Assembly: GCA_027081115.1 (NCBI GenBank)
Contig: JALWLD010000057.1
Coordinates: 236,497 to 300,496 of the forward strand
Length of the DNA: 64,000 bases
Reading direction: 5' to 3'
From: Sulfurovum sp.
GTDB lineage: Bacteria > Campylobacterota > Campylobacteria > Campylobacterales > Sulfurovaceae
Shown here: one piece after another, positions 60,042 through 64,000 of the stretch
Numbering within the stretch: the first letter of the stretch is position 1
How the letters are laid out: each line of letters begins with the position of its first letter
Notes under the pieces: generated by a model
Database searches by the model: none
Seen by the model: only the letters and a program-made list of their open reading frames with translations
What the model was told of the DNA's origin: nothing
Made by a program: the position numbers and the translations under genes

Positions 60042-61316
60042 ATGCGTATAGGGTTTGCATTGATTGTCATTGTGGGAGCATTTTTCACCTATGGTCTCTT
60101 AGATAATGTGGCAATCGCTTCTTCTAAAGTGCTTACCGAGAGGAAGAGGCTACCTATGGATGTTTCTTTTGAAAAGGTACAGTCGGCTACACTGCTCAAC
60201 ACCATACGTGAAGCGATGCAGATGCAACGACTCTCTTTTAACAGTCATCTGGAAGTCGCAGCGCAGCTTCATGCTGATTATTTGGTAGCCAATCATGCAT
60301 CCAGTCATGATGAAATAGCAGGGTACAAATACTTTAGAGGTGTCAAACCACTTGATCGTGCACTTAAAGCAGGCTATAGCAGCTCATATATCAGTGAAAA
60401 TCTTTCAACTAAAAATTGGGATGCAGAAGATTCGATCAATGGTCTTTTCTCTGCGATCTATCATCGTTTTGGTTTTTTAAGTCCTTCTATTGACGAACTT
60501 GGAGTGGGTGTGACACAGCAGAGCAATGAGACACAGAACAGTGCTTTTGTTTATGTCATGGGAAACAGTGAACTAAACAGACTCTGTACTATGAAAAGTT
60601 TTAGTGGGTTTGGCAAATATGTTTTTGGTGTCTGTAGAGAAAAAGAACATCGTATTGCAGAAAAAAAGTTTAAAGAAGCGTTGAATTTTAATAAAAAGAA
60701 TAACCCTCAAATCATTCTCTACCCATATAATGGACAGAGTGAAGTACCTCCTGCATTTTATGCTGAAGTACCTGATCCTTTGCCTGAGTATGATGTGAGT
60801 GGTTTTCCTGTCAGTATTGAGTTTAATGATTATTTCTTCCATGATGTTACGCTATATTCATTTGAACTTTTTAAAGGGAAAGAACGGGTCAATAATGTAC
60901 AATTGATGGATAAAAACAGTGATCCGCATATGCGTTTTACAGATAAACAGTTTGCGCTTTTCCCTTTAGATAGACTGGCATACGATCATACCTATACCGC
61001 TGTAGTGGCCTACAGCAGTAAAGGTGTCAATAAAGAGATACGTTGGACATTCAATACTAAAAAACCTAGAGAAGAACTTCACATTATTACACAAAAAGAA
61101 GAGACCATTACGATAACAGCAGGTAAAAGTCACATGATATATTTCAAACCACTTCATGCACATGATATTGTGCAAAATATTAGATTTCCAAACAGTATGG
61201 ATATAGAGTTTCTGGACAATAATACTTTTAAATTGACTTTGAATAGTAACAGTGATGAAAGCTTTGATATCGAGAGTGACTCTCGCATACTACATATCAA
61301 TATAAATTCACAGTAA
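60042..61316 (+). CDS. Exported CAP/SCP-domain protein (YkwD-like)
   Basis: 424 residues with a signal anchor (IGFALIVIVGAFFTYGLL). The CAP domain covers about residues 45-180: LNTIREAMQMQRLSFN, LHADYLVANHASSHDE (His) and SENLSTKNWDAEDSI. The second half is beta-rich without a known domain (PYNGQSEVPPAFYAEVPDP recalls Ig-like bacterial CAP companions). CAP proteins may have nuclease or carbohydrate-binding roles. Tight operon with GDPD and PerM. Confidence 0.75.
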   Translation: MRIGFALIVIVGAFFTYGLLDNVAIASSKVLTERKRLPMDVSFEKVQSATLLNTIREAMQMQRLSFNSHLEVAAQLHADYLVANHASSHDEIAGYKYFRGVKPLDRALKAGYSSSYISENLSTKNWDAEDSINGLFSAIYHRFGFLSPSIDELGVGVTQQSNETQNSAFVYVMGNSELNRLCTMKSFSGFGKYVFGVCREKEHRIAEKKFKEALNFNKKNNPQIILYPYNGQSEVPPAFYAEVPDPLPEYDVSGFPVSIEFNDYFFHDVTLYSFELFKGKERVNNVQLMDKNSDPHMRFTDKQFALFPLDRLAYDHTYTAVVAYSSKGVNKEIRWTFNTKKPREELHIITQKEETITITAGKSHMIYFKPLHAHDIVQNIRFPNSMDIEFLDNNTFKLTLNSNSDESFDIESDSRILHININSQ

Positions 61317-61373
61317 ATTAATATTGGAAATCTATAATAGTTTTAGTTTAAAAATAAGAAGAAGGATAGTTCT

Positions 61374-62150
61374 ATGAAAAAAATAGTATTGCTTGCAACT
61401 CTTGTAGGTACGTTAGGGTTTGCTAACAGTGGGGAAGCATTGATCAAAGAGAAGTGTGCCACCTGTCACACACTCGAAATTCCACAGATGGAGATGATGC
61501 CGGATTTTGTTGCACCACCAATGGATGCGGTGATGTTTCATATGAAAGATGTAATCTCAGGAAACGATAATCTTAAAGCATTTATCGATGACTATGTGTT
61601 TGACCCGGATGTTTCAAAGTCTGTCTGTGAATCAAACAAGGTACAGAAATTTGGTGTGATGCCTTCTCAAAAAGGTAAAGTAACTAAAGAGGAGTTGGCA
61701 ACAATCTCTGAGTATATGATCGCAACGTATCCTAGAGAACAATTTGTCCGTCATCTTAAAGAGATGTTGAAAAATGATGAGATGACAGCATTGAAGTCTT
61801 CTCCCTTTCTCATCAATGCAGAGTATCTTCCACACTTTACCAAATTGCTCATAGAACACTGGGACAAAGCAAAACTTGGTTTGACTGACGATCAGAAGAA
61901 AAAGCTGCTTGTTGTACGTAAAGAGACAATTTCCGGTGTAAAGAAGATAAAAAAACAGACCAGCTTTCTTGAGTTTGAAATCTCTGAAGCAATGATAGAC
62001 AGAGACTCTGTAGATAGTGTAGAAAAGCAGCTTGATGAGTTGGCGCATCTTAAAAAAGAAGCTACAAAGATTCATTTGAAATGTATCTCAGATACGACAT
62101 CTATCCTCAATGATGATCAGGTTGCTTACCTTCTGCCAATGTGGCAGTAG
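61374..62150 (+). CDS. Periplasmic cytochrome c-like protein with Spy/CpxP-like C-terminus
   Basis: 258 residues with a signal peptide (MKKIVLLATLVGTLGFANS). One haem c site, CATCH, at residues 28-32; a possible Met ligand lies in FGVMPSQ (about 100). The C-terminal half is helical with an LTxxQ-type motif near residue 180 (GLTDDQKKKLLVVRKET) and another near the end (ILNDDQVAYL), as in Spy/CpxP periplasmic chaperones. A haem domain joined to a Spy-like domain is unusual. It may sense redox or metal stress or protect a haem protein. Monocistronic, with a small stem-loop before the convergent dctP-like gene. Confidence 0.7.
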   Translation: MKKIVLLATLVGTLGFANSGEALIKEKCATCHTLEIPQMEMMPDFVAPPMDAVMFHMKDVISGNDNLKAFIDDYVFDPDVSKSVCESNKVQKFGVMPSQKGKVTKEELATISEYMIATYPREQFVRHLKEMLKNDEMTALKSSPFLINAEYLPHFTKLLIEHWDKAKLGLTDDQKKKLLVVRKETISGVKKIKKQTSFLEFEISEAMIDRDSVDSVEKQLDELAHLKKEATKIHLKCISDTTSILNDDQVAYLLPMWQ

Positions 62151-62153
62151 CGA

Positions 62154-63251
62154 TCAGCTTCTGATCTCTAAGAAATTCTTTGTGCTGATGTCATCCCAGG
62201 GTTTATTGAGCTTTTCAAAGGCTTGATAACTTGCCAATACTTTTTTAAAGTCAGCACTCTTTTCACTCTCATCACGAAGTACATCATGCAGTGCGGATTT
62301 GGCTGCTTTCATCATCTCTTCAGGGAAAGTTTTTATCTGGACATTTTTAGGCAGGCTTGCCATAGCTTTTGCATTTTCATAGCGAAACTCTTGGAGCATA
62401 TTGCCTGTCATCTCTGCTGCTGCTGCTGTGATGATGGCTCTATGTTCTTTAGAGAGCTTTTCCCAACGTGCTTTGTTGAAAGTGATTTCCAAAATTGAAC
62501 CGGGCTCATGCCATCCTGTATAGTAGTAATCTGCTGCTTTTGCAAAACCCATCATAGAGTCAAGTGCCGGTCCAACCCATTCGGTAGCATCGATGGTACC
62601 TCTTTCCAGGGCAGTATATATCTCTCCGGCAGGGAGTAGTACAGGGTTGACTCCCAAACGTTTCATAACCTCTCCACCAAGACCCGGAATACGCATTTTA
62701 AGACCTTTCAGGTCTGCCAGAGAGTTGATCTCTTTTTTAAACCAACCACCCATTTGTGGGCCTGTAGTACCACCAATGAGAGGGTAGAGGTTAAATTTTC
62801 CGTAGAGTTCACGCCAGAGTTCATATCCACCGCCAAATTTGAGCCAGGTTATCATCTCCTCAGAGGTTAGTCCCAGTGGCATACCACCAAAAATAGAAAA
62901 AGAGGGGTTTTTACCTTTCCAGTAGTAGACACCGGAGTGAAATGCGTCAATTTGTGCAGCAGAGGTCGCATCAAAGACTTGCATTGCGGGTACGAGTATA
63001 TTCTTCGCAAAGACTTTGATCTCGAGTGTGCCATCACTAAGTTCACCACAGCGTTTTGCAAAAGTATCTACCCCTGTACCCATGATGGGGAAGTGTGCAG
63101 GCCAGGAAGTTGCGAGTTTCAGGGTTACTTTTTTAGCTTTAATGACATGAAGATCACCCTTTGATTTTTCTTCGGCTCTATGACAGGCATTGAGTGCCAA
63201 AGCAGATGCACCCAATGCAGCGCCGGTTATAAATTTCCTTCTTTTCATCAT
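62154..63251 (-). CDS. dctP: TRAP transporter substrate-binding protein DctP type
   Basis: 365 residues. The N-terminus is a twin-arginine signal (KRRKFITGAALGASALALN) ending in a lipobox-like Cys (LNAC), so it may be an exported lipoprotein. DctP features are VTLKLATSWPAHFPIMG at the start, PLIGGTTGPQMGGWF and KGLKMRIPGLGGEV in the middle, and YTALERGTIDATEWVGP before the last part, the ligand-binding region for organic or amino acids. No DctQM membrane genes are adjacent, so its transporter is elsewhere or it acts as a sensor. Confidence 0.9.
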   Translation of the reverse strand: MMKRRKFITGAALGASALALNACHRAEEKSKGDLHVIKAKKVTLKLATSWPAHFPIMGTGVDTFAKRCGELSDGTLEIKVFAKNILVPAMQVFDATSAAQIDAFHSGVYYWKGKNPSFSIFGGMPLGLTSEEMITWLKFGGGYELWRELYGKFNLYPLIGGTTGPQMGGWFKKEINSLADLKGLKMRIPGLGGEVMKRLGVNPVLLPAGEIYTALERGTIDATEWVGPALDSMMGFAKAADYYYTGWHEPGSILEITFNKARWEKLSKEHRAIITAAAAEMTGNMLQEFRYENAKAMASLPKNVQIKTFPEEMMKAAKSALHDVLRDESEKSADFKKVLASYQAFEKLNKPWDDISTKNFLEIRS

Positions 63252-63326
63252 CAGATATCCTAATATTAATTAATAAAATAGTAACATAACTATGATGATA
63301 TTTAAGCCTAGAATGAAAGAGTTGTA

Positions 63327-63965
63327 ATGAGATGCCATATTTGTGATGAACCTACGTTAATGTTTATGGACCAGAAGCAGCAGATGCTCTATCATCATTG
63401 TCGTGACTGTGAGTACATTTTTAAACACCCTTCAGTCTATCAGGATTTGGCTGAACAGAAAGCACGTTATGATCTGCATGAGAATGAAGAAGAGAGTGAA
63501 GGGTATAGAGCGTACTTCCAGCGTTTTCTTGATTTTGTTCTGCCGTTGGTACAAAATCCGAAAAGTGCTTTGGATTTTGGTTGTGGTGAGAGTATTTTAC
63601 TTTCATGCATGTTGGAAGAGCAGGGTATAGCCTGTGATTACTATGATCCACTTTACCATCCGGAGGGCCTCAGTGATGATAAAAAGTATGATCTTATAGT
63701 AAGTACAGAAGTGTTTGAACACTTACATCAGCCAAGAGAGGTCTTTGAAAGCTTGATGAAGCGTTTGAATGTGGGTGGGTTTTTGGCCATACAGACTGAA
63801 TTCCATCCAAATGAGATGGGTGCTTTTATGCATTGGTATTATACGAAAGATCCCACACATATTGTATTTTTTACCGCAAAAACATTTGAAGTCCTGAGTG
63901 ATCTTTCCAAATGTCGCTTTGTAGATGACAATGGTAAAAATATGCTTGTTATAAAGAAAAAGTAG
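63327..63965 (+). CDS. SAM-dependent methyltransferase with N-terminal zinc ribbon
   Basis: 212 residues. The N-terminal MRCHICDEP and later YHHCRDCEY give four Cys of a zinc ribbon, followed by a methyltransferase domain: LDFGCGESIL (motif I), LIVSTEVFEHLHQPREVF, and LNVGGFLAIQTEF. Similar proteins act as methyltransferases on small molecules or sugars. The gap upstream is 75 bases and divergent from dctP-like. Confidence 0.8.
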   Translation: MRCHICDEPTLMFMDQKQQMLYHHCRDCEYIFKHPSVYQDLAEQKARYDLHENEEESEGYRAYFQRFLDFVLPLVQNPKSALDFGCGESILLSCMLEEQGIACDYYDPLYHPEGLSDDKKYDLIVSTEVFEHLHQPREVFESLMKRLNVGGFLAIQTEFHPNEMGAFMHWYYTKDPTHIVFFTAKTFEVLSDLSKCRFVDDNGKNMLVIKKK

Positions 63966-63976
63966 GATGAGAAGAG

Positions 63977-64000
63977 ATGTTTAAAGCAATTAGAAATATG
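63977..64000 (+). CDS. Start of a gene cut by the window edge
   Basis: ATG at 63977 preceded by GAAGAG, 11 bases after the methyltransferase stop, opens eight codons (MFKAIRNM) to the window end. Too short to identify. Confidence 0.4.

Noticed and set aside
62133-62166. Two short stem-loops between the cytochrome and dctP-like genes as a strong terminator
   Set aside because: Stems are only six base pairs and no U-run follows; they may help but were not listed as a terminator.
1-64000. tRNA, rRNA or riboswitch genes
   Set aside because: No cloverleaf, rRNA-like or known riboswitch core was recognised by eye; a covariance-model scan would be needed to exclude small ones.

Overview
The window looks like the chromosome of a low-GC Campylobacterota (Epsilonproteobacteria), most likely a Sulfurovum-like marine or vent bacterium. 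This is inferred from the compact cluster hisB-kdsC-lptC-lptA-engB-GNAT-membrane protein-mrdA with 4-base overlaps and TTG/GTG starts, a short RecN, a one-domain asparaginase and aspS/adk sequences of that group. No rRNA, tRNA or CRISPR was recognised. Region by region: (1) 1-9.6 kb is an accessory block of exported proteins. It holds a caspase-like protease with DUF4384 cut by the window edge, a decayed caspase relic, a minus-strand run of a membrane protein, a carboxypeptidase-regulatory-like lipoprotein, a BNR/YD-repeat lipoprotein and a small ORF, then a secreted DUF900-type hydrolase, a secreted M14-like carboxypeptidase, an intact exported caspase with duplicated Cys-rich modules, and the tail of a sugar epimerase gene. 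(2) 9.6-29 kb is mostly core: adk, aspS, nadK-recN, an Hpt protein, tatD, a LysM lytic transglycosylase, a DUF2202 protein, rlpA, the hisB to mrdA cluster (histidine synthesis, Kdo synthesis, LPS export, ribosome assembly, arginine synthesis, cell elongation), a CaCA antiporter, ybeY, queC, an asparaginase-domain protein, fabI and rlmB. (3) 30-35.5 kb is an insertion zone. A 49-bp copy of the rlmB 3' end recurs downstream and brackets an IS1595-like element and a lipoprotein with eleven exact-length 25-residue DUF285/BspA-like repeats. Then come a small protein, a large alpha/beta-hydrolase lipoprotein and a 266-bp MITE-like nested palindrome. (4) 35.5-53.2 kb begins with tex, followed by genome-maintenance and defence-type genes: hipBA, sbcD-sbcC, a Ski2-like helicase fused to a PD-(D/E)XK nuclease, a DUF2779 nuclease gene broken by one stop codon, a BrnTA-like toxin-antitoxin pair, an unknown exported protein, a gene with a decayed second copy bracketing a CDF transporter and a small membrane protein, a RelBE-like pair, then rsmE and arfB. 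(5) 53.2-64 kb is mixed: an EEP-family hydrolase, a jelly-roll lipoprotein, a DUF234 protein without its ATPase, a small membrane protein, a methyltransferase, a HAD/NifX-like pair, GDPD-PerM-CAP, a cytochrome c/Spy-like fusion, a TRAP substrate-binding protein and a second methyltransferase. The best candidate for an undescribed system is the sbcD-sbcC-helicase/nuclease-DUF2779 run at 39.3-47.2 kb. The best structural findings are the bracketed cargo at 29.9-32.4 kb and the MITE-like element at 35.2-35.5 kb. All functions are read from motifs and remembered families; no search was run.
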